Both the position numbers and the translations under genes were made by a program. From Flavobacteriaceae bacterium (GTDB lineage Bacteria > Bacteroidota > Bacteroidia > Flavobacteriales > Flavobacteriaceae): a stretch of DNA of 36,613 nucleotides. Under the pieces are notes generated by a model. That model was not told the DNA's origin. It saw nothing but the letters and a program-made list of their open reading frames with translations, and ran no database searches. Location: contig JADHME010000007.1 of NCBI GenBank assembly GCA_016780245.1, positions 1 to 36,613 of the forward strand, given 5' to 3'. Shown here in pieces: positions 28,355 through 34,280 of this stretch; position 1 is the stretch's first letter; the number at the start of each line of letters is the position of its first letter.

Positions 28355-28426
28355 GGGCAATGGAGGACTCAAACCCCCATCTGAAGAGCCGTAATCTTCT
28401 GTTCTATTCAGTTGAACTAATTGCCC
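28355..28426 (-). tRNA. tRNA-Arg (anticodon ACG)
   Basis: The 72-nt minus-strand sequence folds as a full cloverleaf: acceptor stem GGGCAAT/ATTGCCC, D stem GTTC/GAAC, anticodon stem GAAGA/TCTTC with loop TTACGGC (U33, anticodon ACG), 4-nt variable loop and T stem GGGGG/CCTCC with loop TTTGAGT. U8, A14, A21 and A58 are present. CCA is not encoded, and base 73 is U, which is unusual for Arg. G19 is A and C56 is U, a compensated change of the usual G19-C56 tertiary pair. The plus-strand reading lacks U33 and misplaces the arms. A34 would need editing to inosine to read CGU, CGC and CGA. Confidence 0.82.
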
Positions 28427-28434
28427 ATTAACTG

Positions 28435-28442
28435 CAAAAATA
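28435..28442 (-). promoter_or_regulatory. -7 promoter element before tRNA-Arg
   Basis: On the minus strand this reads TATTTTTG (TAnnTTTG), 8 nt before the mature tRNA 5' end, so transcription would start almost at the tRNA itself. It borders a (TA)6 tract at 28441-28452. No -33 TTG is seen. Confidence 0.4.
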
Positions 28443-28455
28443 TATATATATAATG

Positions 28456-28472
28456 AGATTAATAATTAATCT
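28456..28472. repeat. 17-nt perfect palindrome
   Basis: AGATTAAT-A-ATTAATCT has 8-nt arms around one base. It lies upstream of the tRNA on one strand and upstream of the Cys-rich microORF on the other, so it could be an operator for either. In AT-rich DNA such palindromes also arise by chance. Confidence 0.35.
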
Positions 28473-28510
28473 AGTTTAAATTTTAAGTATCTTAGTTATG
28501 ATTTAAAAAA

Positions 28511-28585
28511 ATTATTACAATAGATTGTAACTGTGTTAAATGTAACTGCCAAAATTCATGTGAATGTACATGCTGTGAGTGTTAA
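28511..28585 (+). CDS. Possible metallothionein-like Cys-rich microprotein
   Basis: This frame, closed by TAA at 28583-28585, encodes about 24 residues of which nine are Cys, arranged C-N-C-x2-C-N-C-x3-C-E-C-T-C-C-E-C. Clustered CxC and CC motifs and the lack of aromatic residues after the first few codons are typical of metal-thiolate peptides. There is no in-frame ATG. The frame opens after TGA at 28499-28501, so initiation would need ATT at 28511 or 28514. An ATG at 28498 lies exactly one base out of frame, and removing one base would give a 28-codon frame starting MFKKIITID. It may therefore be a frameshifted gene, a noncanonical start, or chance. No homologue is recognised. Confidence 0.3.
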   Translation: MITIDCNCVKCNCQNSCECTCCEC

Positions 28586-28622
28586 AATTTGTATTTAAAT
28601 AACTTAAAAACAGCATGTTACA
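28565..28622 (+). other. Inverted repeat overlapping the end of the Cys-rich frame
   Basis: ACATGCTGT (28568-28576) is the exact reverse complement of ACAGCATGT (28610-28618). The pairing extends by TGT/ACA on the outside with one bulged base. The loop is about 33 nt and no T run follows. It could form a transcript-end hairpin for the microORF or a binding site. Confidence 0.4.
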
Positions 28623-28651
28623 TAAAGTTATTAACAATATAGTAGAAATGA

Positions 28652-28682
28652 TTTGTATTTATCAATTATTTTTTTAATTTTA
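28652..28682 (+). promoter_or_regulatory. Promoter for the structured RNA candidate
   Basis: A -33 TTTG (28652-28655) and a -7-like TAATTTTA (28675-28682; one mismatch to TAnnTTTG) are 19 nt apart, the spacing typical of Bacteroidota. Transcription would begin near 28688. No coding frame follows for 200 nt. Confidence 0.45.
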
Positions 28683-28683
28683 C

Positions 28684-28862
28684 GTAAGTAAGTGAAAGGG
28701 ACGGAAAAATTCGCCGTAACGTTCAAAGCGAAAGCAGAGATAAAACTTACAAAACTCTAAACATTAAAAAGTAGTTAAATTAACTACTATTTGAAATAAA
28801 TTTCAATCGTGAATAGAGAATTAGAAAGCCTGGCCCACCTAGTGAGTCAGGCTTTCGAATTT
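28684..28862 (+). ncRNA. Candidate structured small RNA or lipoprotein-mRNA leader
   Basis: This non-coding stretch behind a promoter-like element holds a string of helices: GTAAGT (28684-28689 or 28688-28693) with ACTTAC (28745-28750) enclosing ACGG/CCGT (28701-28717) and a GC-GAAA-GC tetraloop (28728-28735); then AGTAGTTAA/TTAACTACT (28770-28788); TTGAAA/TTTCAA (28791-28806); and the strong hairpin at 28824-28856. The first 60 nt are more GC-rich than the surrounding sequence, which is typical of functional RNA in AT-rich genomes. I do not recognise an RNA family. It may be a free RNA of about 170 nt, or a cis-acting leader of the lipoprotein gene at 28893. Confidence 0.4.
28824..28862 (+). 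terminator. Strong hairpin, probable terminator or attenuator
   Basis: GAAAGCCTG (28824-28832) pairs perfectly with CAGGCTTTC (28848-28856), extended inward by G-T, C-G and CAC/GTG around a 3-nt loop. It is followed by GAATTTTA, a weak T run. It ends 36 nt before the lipoprotein ATG, so it may end the small RNA or control read-through into the gene. Confidence 0.55.
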
Positions 28863-28892
28863 TATATAACTAACTTTATTAAAAAAAAAAAA

Positions 28893-29327
28893 ATGAGATA
28901 CGTACTTCTAACACTAATACCCTCACTTATTTTATCATCATGTGCAACTGGTTCTGGCAACCAAATGGCAGAAACGATAGTTAACGGAGTTCAAAATGAG
29001 ATTATACTTATTGAAGTTCCAGATGAGTTGGATGTGATTAGTGATGATGAACAATATGGAAACTTTGAAATAGCTGTTCCTGAAATAACTAAGGAAGTTT
29101 ATGATAATGCAAATATTACTGCTTATATACAAAGAACATATGAAGATGATAGACCTGGTAGATGGAGTCAACTTCCACAAGTATTTCTTAATTCAGATAA
29201 CAGTACATCAGCATACTTAAGCTTTGGAGAAGGTTTTATTAGAATATCTTTTCAATCAGAAGAGTCTGTTGACGAGTTATTTGAATTATTTTCTGACAGA
29301 GTGTTAAAACTAGTTATAGTTAACTAA
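28893..29327 (+). CDS. Hypothetical lipoprotein
   Basis: This 144-residue protein begins with a lipoprotein signal peptide, MRYVLLTLIPSLILSSC, with lipobox LSSC and the acylated Cys at residue 17. The mature part is acidic and mixed alpha/beta, with a Trp/Arg-containing RPGRWSQLPQVFLN segment and an acidic C-terminal EESVDELFELFSD. No known domain is recognised. A GTG 28 codons upstream stays in frame but would run through the hairpin at 28824-28856 and bury the signal peptide, so the ATG is preferred. It is preceded by a 12-base A run. Its end overlaps the convergent pirin gene by 8 nt. Confidence 0.7.
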   Translation: MRYVLLTLIPSLILSSCATGSGNQMAETIVNGVQNEIILIEVPDELDVISDDEQYGNFEIAVPEITKEVYDNANITAYIQRTYEDDRPGRWSQLPQVFLNSDNSTSAYLSFGEGFIRISFQSEESVDELFELFSDRVLKLVIVN

Positions 29328-30078
29328 TATTGTGCATTTGAGCATAAGTACTGTAGGGAAGCTCAATTAGTGAAATAATTTCAAATACTTTTGTATCTGA
29401 TATTATTTCAATACTTAACGATACTTCACTGTCAACTATTAAGAAATCTCCGGAATTGTAAATTTCATCATTTATTTTTAGTCTCCCATATTGGATGAAG
29501 ATTGAGTGGAATCTATCTTGACCTATCTCGTGGTGATAAATACCTTTAATGAATGAATGCTGGTAAATTTGAATTGAATCAGATTTTAAATCTATTTGAT
29601 TATTAATATCTGAAATTATTTTAGTTTCCTTTCCATTCTCTTTTTTAATCGAAAAGATCTCTGATTTGTAGTCACTATAGTTTGCCTCTTCATATAATGA
29701 CTCATGAAGGTTAGGATCAAACCATATTTGAAATATCTCAGAACCTTTTTTTAATTTTTCTGAGTGAGATATTCCTTTGCCTGCTTTAATAACTTGTACA
29801 TCTCCTTCTTTAAGAGTTATCCATTTATCTAAAAGAGTGTCATAATGTTCAATTTCCCCTTTTAAAACAAAACTACATATCTCAAAACCTCGATGAGGAT
29901 GAAGACCTATAATACTGTCATTCTTTGGAGCCCAAGCATGAGCCCAGTAAAACAAATTTGAGTAAGGTCTTAACATTCCACCATCCTGTGGAAACCCTAT
30001 TGGTTTTTTTTCAAGAATTTGACCTCCATTAAAATTTCCATTTGCTTGATTCTCCTTAGTATATGTTTTGAGTGCCAT
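29320..30078 (-). CDS. Pirin family protein
   Basis: This 252-residue bicupin protein keeps the N-terminal cupin metal site: HPHRGFEICSFVLKGEIEHYD gives two His, a Glu and a further His (short runs HPHRGFE, GEIEHYD), with GISHSEK nearby. The family includes quercetin 2,3-dioxygenases (YhhW-like) and redox-sensing pirins, so an exact role is uncertain. It begins at ATG 30078. The broken lipoprotein gene upstream runs 23 nt into its coding sequence, suggesting one transcript. It converges on the lipoprotein gene at 28893. Confidence 0.85.
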   Translation of the reverse strand: MALKTYTKENQANGNFNGGQILEKKPIGFPQDGGMLRPYSNLFYWAHAWAPKNDSIIGLHPHRGFEICSFVLKGEIEHYDTLLDKWITLKEGDVQVIKAGKGISHSEKLKKGSEIFQIWFDPNLHESLYEEANYSDYKSEIFSIKKENGKETKIISDINNQIDLKSDSIQIYQHSFIKGIYHHEIGQDRFHSIFIQYGRLKINDEIYNSGDFLIVDSEVSLSIEIISDTKVFEIISLIELPYSTYAQMHNIS

Positions 30079-30544
30079 AAAAATTATCTAAGGTCAATAA
30101 TAGTAAATTAAAATTTAATTTTTGATTTTTGAATCTATTTGTAGTAAACGCTACGTAACAATTAGTCATTTTTTTTGTTGGAAAGTTTACTGCTTGACTT
30201 TCCCAGTAAATTACTTCTTCTCCAATTATATGAAACTTTATATATTTTTGAGTTAGTTGTATCCTAAACTGAGGGGCAACCTCAGAATTTGCAGGAGAAT
30301 ATACAGAATCCGTTTGTCGAGTTACTGTTGAAATTTGTGGATCAAAATAATTAACACGTTCTTCAAATATCCCAAAATCATAATAATATTAATCATAACC
30401 TTCTCTTTTAATTAATTCAGAGGGCTCACCAAATTTATCAATTACCATCTGCTTTGATACTAACATAGACATTGTGTCGTTATGGTTATATAGAATATTG
30501 GAACAACCGATGATAAACAAAAATATAAACAGATGATACTTCAT
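30056..30544 (-). pseudogene. Small lipoprotein gene interrupted by one in-frame TAA
   Basis: From ATG 30544 the frame encodes a lipoprotein signal, MKYHLFIFLFIIGCSN (lipobox IIGC), and a BamE/SmpA-like motif, MVIDKFGEPSELI. It is then cut by TAA at codon 52 (30389-30391). The same frame stays open for another 110 codons after the stop, with protein-like content (QFRIQLTQKYIKF, GEEVIYWESQ), and ends at TAA 30056-30058 inside the pirin gene. No frameshift is needed: one base change restores 162 codons. The ancestral codon could be TCA, GAA, CAA, TTA or TAT. It could be a young pseudogene, a sequencing or assembly error, or, less likely, stop-codon read-through. The family label is tentative. 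Confidence 0.7.
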
Positions 30545-30550
30545 AACAAT

Positions 30551-30745
30551 TTAATAATAAAGATATTGTAGATTTTTTAATTTATTGTAAAATTCATTAT
30601 CTACCTTAAAATAGTAACCATTTTCTTCATGTATACTTCCATCAGGCTTTCCATTTACAGTATGGTATTTAATTATATACACCTTAAAAGCTAAAATATC
30701 CTGGATTAAATATTCGTTTCCATATATGTCAACTAATTTATCCAT
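30551..30745 (-). CDS. Hypothetical 64-residue protein
   Basis: This small protein begins MDKLVDIYGNEYL and is rich in Tyr, Asn and Lys, with a central HTVNGKPDGSIHEENGYYF and a C-terminal FYNKLKNLQYLYY. There is no signal peptide or clear membrane helix. I prefer ATG 30745, which overlaps the upstream gene's stop by 8 nt; GTG at 30751 is the alternative. It ends 6 nt before the start of the broken lipoprotein gene. I do not recognise a family. Tight packing on both sides and the same strand support it being a real gene of the msrA-pirin group. Confidence 0.5.
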   Translation of the reverse strand: MDKLVDIYGNEYLIQDILAFKVYIIKYHTVNGKPDGSIHEENGYYFKVDNEFYNKLKNLQYLYY

Positions 30746-31244
30746 AAACACCTGGTGAAGCCGCAGCAGACTCTGCAGATTGCAACCTCCTCATTATAAA
30801 TAAACCATAAATAATTAAGTCTAAGCTTGAATCACTTAAATCAATTTTATTAATCTCTATATTTTCTTTCCATTTTTTAAATGAATAATTAATTGTTAGT
30901 ACTTGTTTTGTACCATCCTCTAAAAGAGTATATAATTTTTCAATTCTCCACATTCCACCAGTATTTGATTGAGTTAGTGAATATGTTTTTTTTGAATCAT
31001 TCATAAGAAGGGTATATCCTCCAGTTTTCCATTTATAATTAAATACACCAACAATTTTACTTCCCTGAAAAATATTATAAGATAAACTCCAAAAGCTTTT
31101 CTTTTTTATCTGATAAGTTCTACTGTTATAAAAAAAGTTTAATTGGCTTGAATACCACTTAGGCTTTATTCCTCTTATCAAAACTTCTTGATTTTCAAGT
31201 ATTTGAAAATCCTTATTATTCTTCTCAACATTAACTTTAATCAT
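30738..31244 (-). CDS. Hypothetical 168-residue protein
   Basis: This protein is predicted mostly beta-stranded, with short repeating patterns of hydrophobic and Lys/Tyr residues (YQIKKKSFWSLSYNIFQ, VGVFNYKWKTGGYTLLMND). A hydrophobic segment near the C-terminus (LDLIIYGLFIMRRL) is followed by a short Ala-rich tail (SAESAAASPG). The layout is loosely reminiscent of tubby/LURP-one-like membrane-tethered beta barrels, but I cannot confirm this. Its ATG overlaps the end of the DUF6174 gene by 8 nt, and its stop overlaps the start of the 64-residue gene. Confidence 0.6.
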   Translation of the reverse strand: MIKVNVEKNNKDFQILENQEVLIRGIKPKWYSSQLNFFYNSRTYQIKKKSFWSLSYNIFQGSKIVGVFNYKWKTGGYTLLMNDSKKTYSLTQSNTGGMWRIEKLYTLLEDGTKQVLTINYSFKKWKENIEINKIDLSDSSLDLIIYGLFIMRRLQSAESAAASPGVYG

Positions 31245-31671
31245 TATTTAAAATTTTAAAGTCAGAAATATAATAACCTATTTCCTCATCTGCAATCATT
31301 TCTGACATATCAAAATAAATTGACTCAGGATAACCATATTCTTTATTATAATTTATTTCATAGAATTCTGGATTTTCGTTCAGCTTACTTTCAATAAAAT
31401 TAAAAAGAGAATTAATCGAATAAAATGATTCGTAACCAACTGTTTTCATTGGATCTTCCCCATCGATTGAGACAATTTTATCATTCTCAACTTTTATAGA
31501 CTTGGGAAGAACAAATTCATAAGGAAAGCAAAAGCATGAGATCTGCTGAGTCATTTCATAATTATCAATATTTAGTGAATACCATTGATCTTTTTCTGAT
31601 AATTGATCTTCTTTAGAACATTAAACCAAAAGTAAGCTGATAACCAACTTGAAAAATATTCTAATGATCAT
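31237..31671 (-). pseudogene. DUF6174-like lipoprotein gene with a TAA directly before the lipobox Cys
   Basis: Starting at ATG 31671, which overlaps the msrA stop region by 11 nt, the frame encodes a hydrophobic signal (MIIRIFFKLVISLLLV), then TAA at codon 17 (31621-31623), then Cys and SKEDQLSEKDQWYSLN. It continues to a DUF6174-like domain (ISCFCFPYEFVLP, EYGYPESIYFDM). The stop falls exactly at the -1 position of the lipobox, where Ser, Ala or Gly is expected; TCA to TAA is one change and would restore LVSC. A shorter frame from an internal ATG at 31554 would lack the signal and part of the domain. DUF6174 proteins have no known function. It is probably a recent pseudogene or a base-call error. 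Confidence 0.7.
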
Positions 31672-32320
31672 CCTTTATTTTAACATAATTAGATGCCTTT
31701 TGCTTGAATCTATTAAATCTAGGTATTGAAACACTTTGAATGTAAGGACTGTAAGGATTCTTTTTTTCAAAGTCTTGATGGTAGTCCTCTGCATAGTAAA
31801 ATTTACTTATCTCTTTTATCTCAGTAATAATTTTTTTTCCAAAAATTGAATTTGTAGATAACAAATCAATGTAGTTTCTAATTTTGCTTCTTTCATCAAT
31901 ATTTGAGTAAAATGCTATAGATCTATATTGAGTTCCATAATCTGGACCTTGCCTATTAGGAGTTGTTGGATCATGAGAGTCAAAGAAAACTTTTAGAAGT
32001 GTATCAAAAGAGATTATCTTATTGTCATAGATTATTTCTATAGCTTCAGCATGCCCTGTTTTACCTGAAATAACCTGATAATAATTTGGATTAACTGTTG
32101 AACCACCAGCATAACCCGAATAAACTTCTTTAACTCCATCTAAACTTTCATAAATTGTTTCAACACACCAGAAACATCCAGATGCAAAGTAGGCCCTGCT
32201 CATATCATCATAGCTATTATTCTCAATTTGATTGACTGGCTGGGGATTGTCAACTGCTTTTTGTGAACTTATATCACAGGAGGCTAGTAAAATTATTGAT
32301 GTAATTATAAATCTTTTCAT
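31661..32320 (-). CDS. msrA: Peptide methionine sulfoxide reductase MsrA, lipoprotein form
   Basis: This 219-residue protein has a lipoprotein signal peptide (MKRFIITSIILLASC, lipobox LASC), so it should act in the periplasm or on an outer membrane face. The catalytic motif is YFASGCFWCVE, with the nucleophilic Cys in GCFWC. Other family segments are VYSGYAGGSTVNPNYYQV, TGHAEAIEI, FFDSHDPTTPNRQGPD, GTQYRSIAFY and FYYAEDYHQDF. MsrA reduces the S-epimer of methionine sulfoxide, repairing oxidised proteins. It heads a minus-strand group with the DUF6174-like gene and small unknown genes. A TATCTTTG element lies 16 nt before its ATG. Confidence 0.94.
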   Translation of the reverse strand: MKRFIITSIILLASCDISSQKAVDNPQPVNQIENNSYDDMSRAYFASGCFWCVETIYESLDGVKEVYSGYAGGSTVNPNYYQVISGKTGHAEAIEIIYDNKIISFDTLLKVFFDSHDPTTPNRQGPDYGTQYRSIAFYSNIDERSKIRNYIDLLSTNSIFGKKIITEIKEISKFYYAEDYHQDFEKKNPYSPYIQSVSIPRFNRFKQKASNYVKIKDDH

Positions 32321-32336
32321 ATTTATGAGTTACCTG

Positions 32337-32344
32337 CAAAGATA
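32337..32344 (-). promoter_or_regulatory. -7 promoter element before msrA
   Basis: On the minus strand this reads TATCTTTG, a perfect TAnnTTTG, 16 nt before the msrA ATG. It separates the msrA group from the nucleotidyltransferase gene, which ends at 32384. No -33 TTG is seen at the usual distance. Confidence 0.4.
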
Positions 32345-32383
32345 ATGTGATATAAAGTCTTTGAGTCAGGTTGAAAGTTAATT

Positions 32384-33208
32384 TTATTTTAAAAAGTTAT
32401 TTATCAATTCTATATCATTTTTATAAGTTAGGTCTGGAACATGCTCACAAATTTTAAAAACCTTGATAGATTCATTTCTATCATTTATCATATTTTGGAT
32501 AGCTGTAGCAATCTCTTTTTCCCCCCTATCTTGACTAATTTCACAGTTTCTTAGATAATCATATACTTGATCTCCAAAAAATGAAAAAATATTCATGCTT
32601 ATAAACTTTTCTTCAGTAATATTTCTAATATGATTGATTGTTGGCTTCTCAATAATCTTATACAAAAATTTATTTTTAATCTCTAAAATTGAAAAAGAGG
32701 ATATTTTTTCCTCACTAAACTCAAGACATTCGGAGTTATAAGCAATCATTGAATTATGGGTAAGCTCTGATTTTAAAGTTTTAATTGCTTTTACCGAGTA
32801 TATATTATCAGAATTACATACTAAGAACCTTGATGATTTTAAAATAGGAAATTGATTCATAGCTTGATATATTGCATCAGCTGTTCCCATTGGTTTTGGG
32901 TTACCATAGTAATCTTGAAATGCAAATCTTATTTTGATTGATAATTTCTTTTCAATTTTTTTAAGATAATTTTGAAATTCAATTGAGTCTTCCGATAGAA
33001 TTACATAAAAGTCTTGAATTTCTGCAGTAATTGAATTCTTGATAATGTGGTAAACCAAAGTCTCATTTTTTTCATTTATCTCAATAAATCCCTTAGCTCG
33101 AGAGTTAGATTGAGAAACCTGATCTTCTGAAAGATCAGTGCTGACATTAGAAGTTTTCATTCTAGATGATACACCTGCAGCCATAATAATTAAAGGAATA
33201 TTATTCAT
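32384..33208 (-). CDS. NTP-transferase family sugar-1-phosphate nucleotidyltransferase
   Basis: This 274-residue protein starts MNNIPLIIMAAGVSSRMK, with the nucleotide-binding AAGxSSRM motif near residues 10-17. The GTADAIYQA segment (after GNPKPM) and VCNSDN fit base and metal binding in nucleotide-sugar pyrophosphorylases. I chose ATG 33208 because the upstream in-frame codons would place 18 unrelated residues before this motif; this start overlaps the kinase stop by 8 nt. It probably joins a sugar-1-phosphate to UTP or another NTP. The upstream kinase gene fits a two-step activation of a free sugar. The sugar is unknown. Confidence 0.78.
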   Translation of the reverse strand: MNNIPLIIMAAGVSSRMKTSNVSTDLSEDQVSQSNSRAKGFIEINEKNETLVYHIIKNSITAEIQDFYVILSEDSIEFQNYLKKIEKKLSIKIRFAFQDYYGNPKPMGTADAIYQAMNQFPILKSSRFLVCNSDNIYSVKAIKTLKSELTHNSMIAYNSECLEFSEEKISSFSILEIKNKFLYKIIEKPTINHIRNITEEKFISMNIFSFFGDQVYDYLRNCEISQDRGEKEIATAIQNMINDRNESIKVFKICEHVPDLTYKNDIELINNFLK

Positions 33209-34280
33209 AAGAAACAGTTGGACCCTTTCCCATATTAGCAATGAAGGCATCCTTAACACCATATTTTTTTAATTCATTTACAATTCTAAGTGAACAAGAT
33301 TGATCCTGTGACAGACAAACAATAGATCCTCCACCACCTGAACCAACAATTTTAGAGCCAATTGAGCCATTATCGTTTGCAATACTTATCATATCATCAA
33401 TTTCTGGAGTAGTAATTTTTAAATCATTTTTTAAAAAATTATGGTGAATATTTATTAAATGTGCAATCTTAATAATATCAAGTTTATCTTTTTGGAATTC
33501 ATTTTTTGCTTTTATAGTAGTTCTGTAGTTACCTACAGCTGCCCTAAAGTATGGTTTTAAATTATCATCAAGAAACGATAAACATTTATTTAAATCTACA
33601 TTGTCAATCATTGTAAAACTGAAATCAGTATAATGATTTTTTACAATTTGAATTGATTTTAATGCATTCTCTTTAAGTTTTTTTAGGAGTCCTTGTGTAT
33701 CCTTACTCTGATTTGAGACACCAATAATCATATCACATAATTTATGATTAAACGGTATAATACTATCAGTATTAGTATCTAAATAAATTGTTTTTCCGTT
33801 AGCTATAGTGTATTGATCCATTTTTCCGCCTGAACCTCCTACCTCCAGCACCTCTATTCTATATGAGATTTCGGCTAATAAATTTGAAGTTACTTCATAG
33901 TTTGCAAATGTATTAAGAAGAAAATTTACCCATGCTACAATTAATGCAGATGAGCTCGATAAACCAGAATTTATTGGAATTTTACTAGTAATATTAATAT
34001 CATATCCCATTTCAGGTTTACAATCAAAATCTTTTAGAACATTTAAAGCAATTTTGAAAAAATCTTTTTCATCTGAATCATATTCAAAGTCAATTGGAAT
34101 AACATCAGTTGATCCTAGGTCTTTTTTAATAATTTTAAATTTTCTATCATCATTTTGAGTAGCCTCTAATTTAATTTCATTATTTATTGTTGTGGCTATT
34201 ATTGGTAATCCTATATAATCTTGATGGTCACCAAACAGGCATACTCTTCCTGGTGCTTTGGATATTATCTTTTTATACAT
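33201..34280 (-). CDS. Galactokinase-like GHMP kinase
   Basis: This 359-residue kinase has all three GHMP motifs. Motif 1 is GRVCLFGDHQDY (11-22), corresponding to the galactokinase signature GRxNLIGEHxDY with changes; motif 2 is PINSGLSSSSA (102-112, ATP binding); motif 3 is IVGSGGGGSIVCL near the C-terminus. Gly-rich EVGGSGGKMDQYTIANG includes a likely catalytic Asp. It should phosphorylate C1 of a sugar (galactose, GalNAc, arabinose or similar). The ATG overlaps the GH109-like gene's stop (TAATG), and its end overlaps the nucleotidyltransferase start by 8 nt, so all three are coupled. Confidence 0.82.
   Translation of the reverse strand: MYKKIISKAPGRVCLFGDHQDYIGLPIIATTINNEIKLEATQNDDRKFKIIKKDLGSTDVIPIDFEYDSDEKDFFKIALNVLKDFDCKPEMGYDINITSKIPINSGLSSSSALIVAWVNFLLNTFANYEVTSNLLAEISYRIEVLEVGGSGGKMDQYTIANGKTIYLDTNTDSIIPFNHKLCDMIIGVSNQSKDTQGLLKKLKENALKSIQIVKNHYTDFSFTMIDNVDLNKCLSFLDDNLKPYFRAAVGNYRTTIKAKNEFQKDKLDIIKIAHLINIHHNFLKNDLKITTPEIDDMISIANDNGSIGSKIVGSGGGGSIVCLSQDQSCSLRIVNELKKYGVKDAFIANMGKGPTVSYE

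Noticed and set aside
28355-28426. tRNA on the plus strand
   Set aside because: The plus-strand reading has no U33, and its D and T arms are exchanged in size; the minus strand gives a canonical fold.
28441-28452. (TA)6 tract as a phase-variable repeat
   Set aside because: It is short, non-coding and in a very AT-rich spacer next to the tRNA promoter, so there is nothing to show phase variation.
28809-28892. GTG start extending the lipoprotein by 28 residues
   Set aside because: The extension runs through the strong hairpin at 28824-28856 and places the lipoprotein signal in mid-protein; ATG 28893 gives a perfect signal peptide.
31237-31554. Complete 105-residue DUF6174 protein starting at an internal ATG
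   Set aside because: Upstream in-frame codons encode the rest of a lipoprotein with Cys and signal sequence, interrupted only by TAA 31621-31623, so the internal start is an artefact of that stop.
33209-33262. Longer nucleotidyltransferase starting at 33262
   Set aside because: The extra 18 residues lie before the family's N-terminal strand and would overlap the kinase gene by 62 nt; the start at 33208 fits motif position and coupling.
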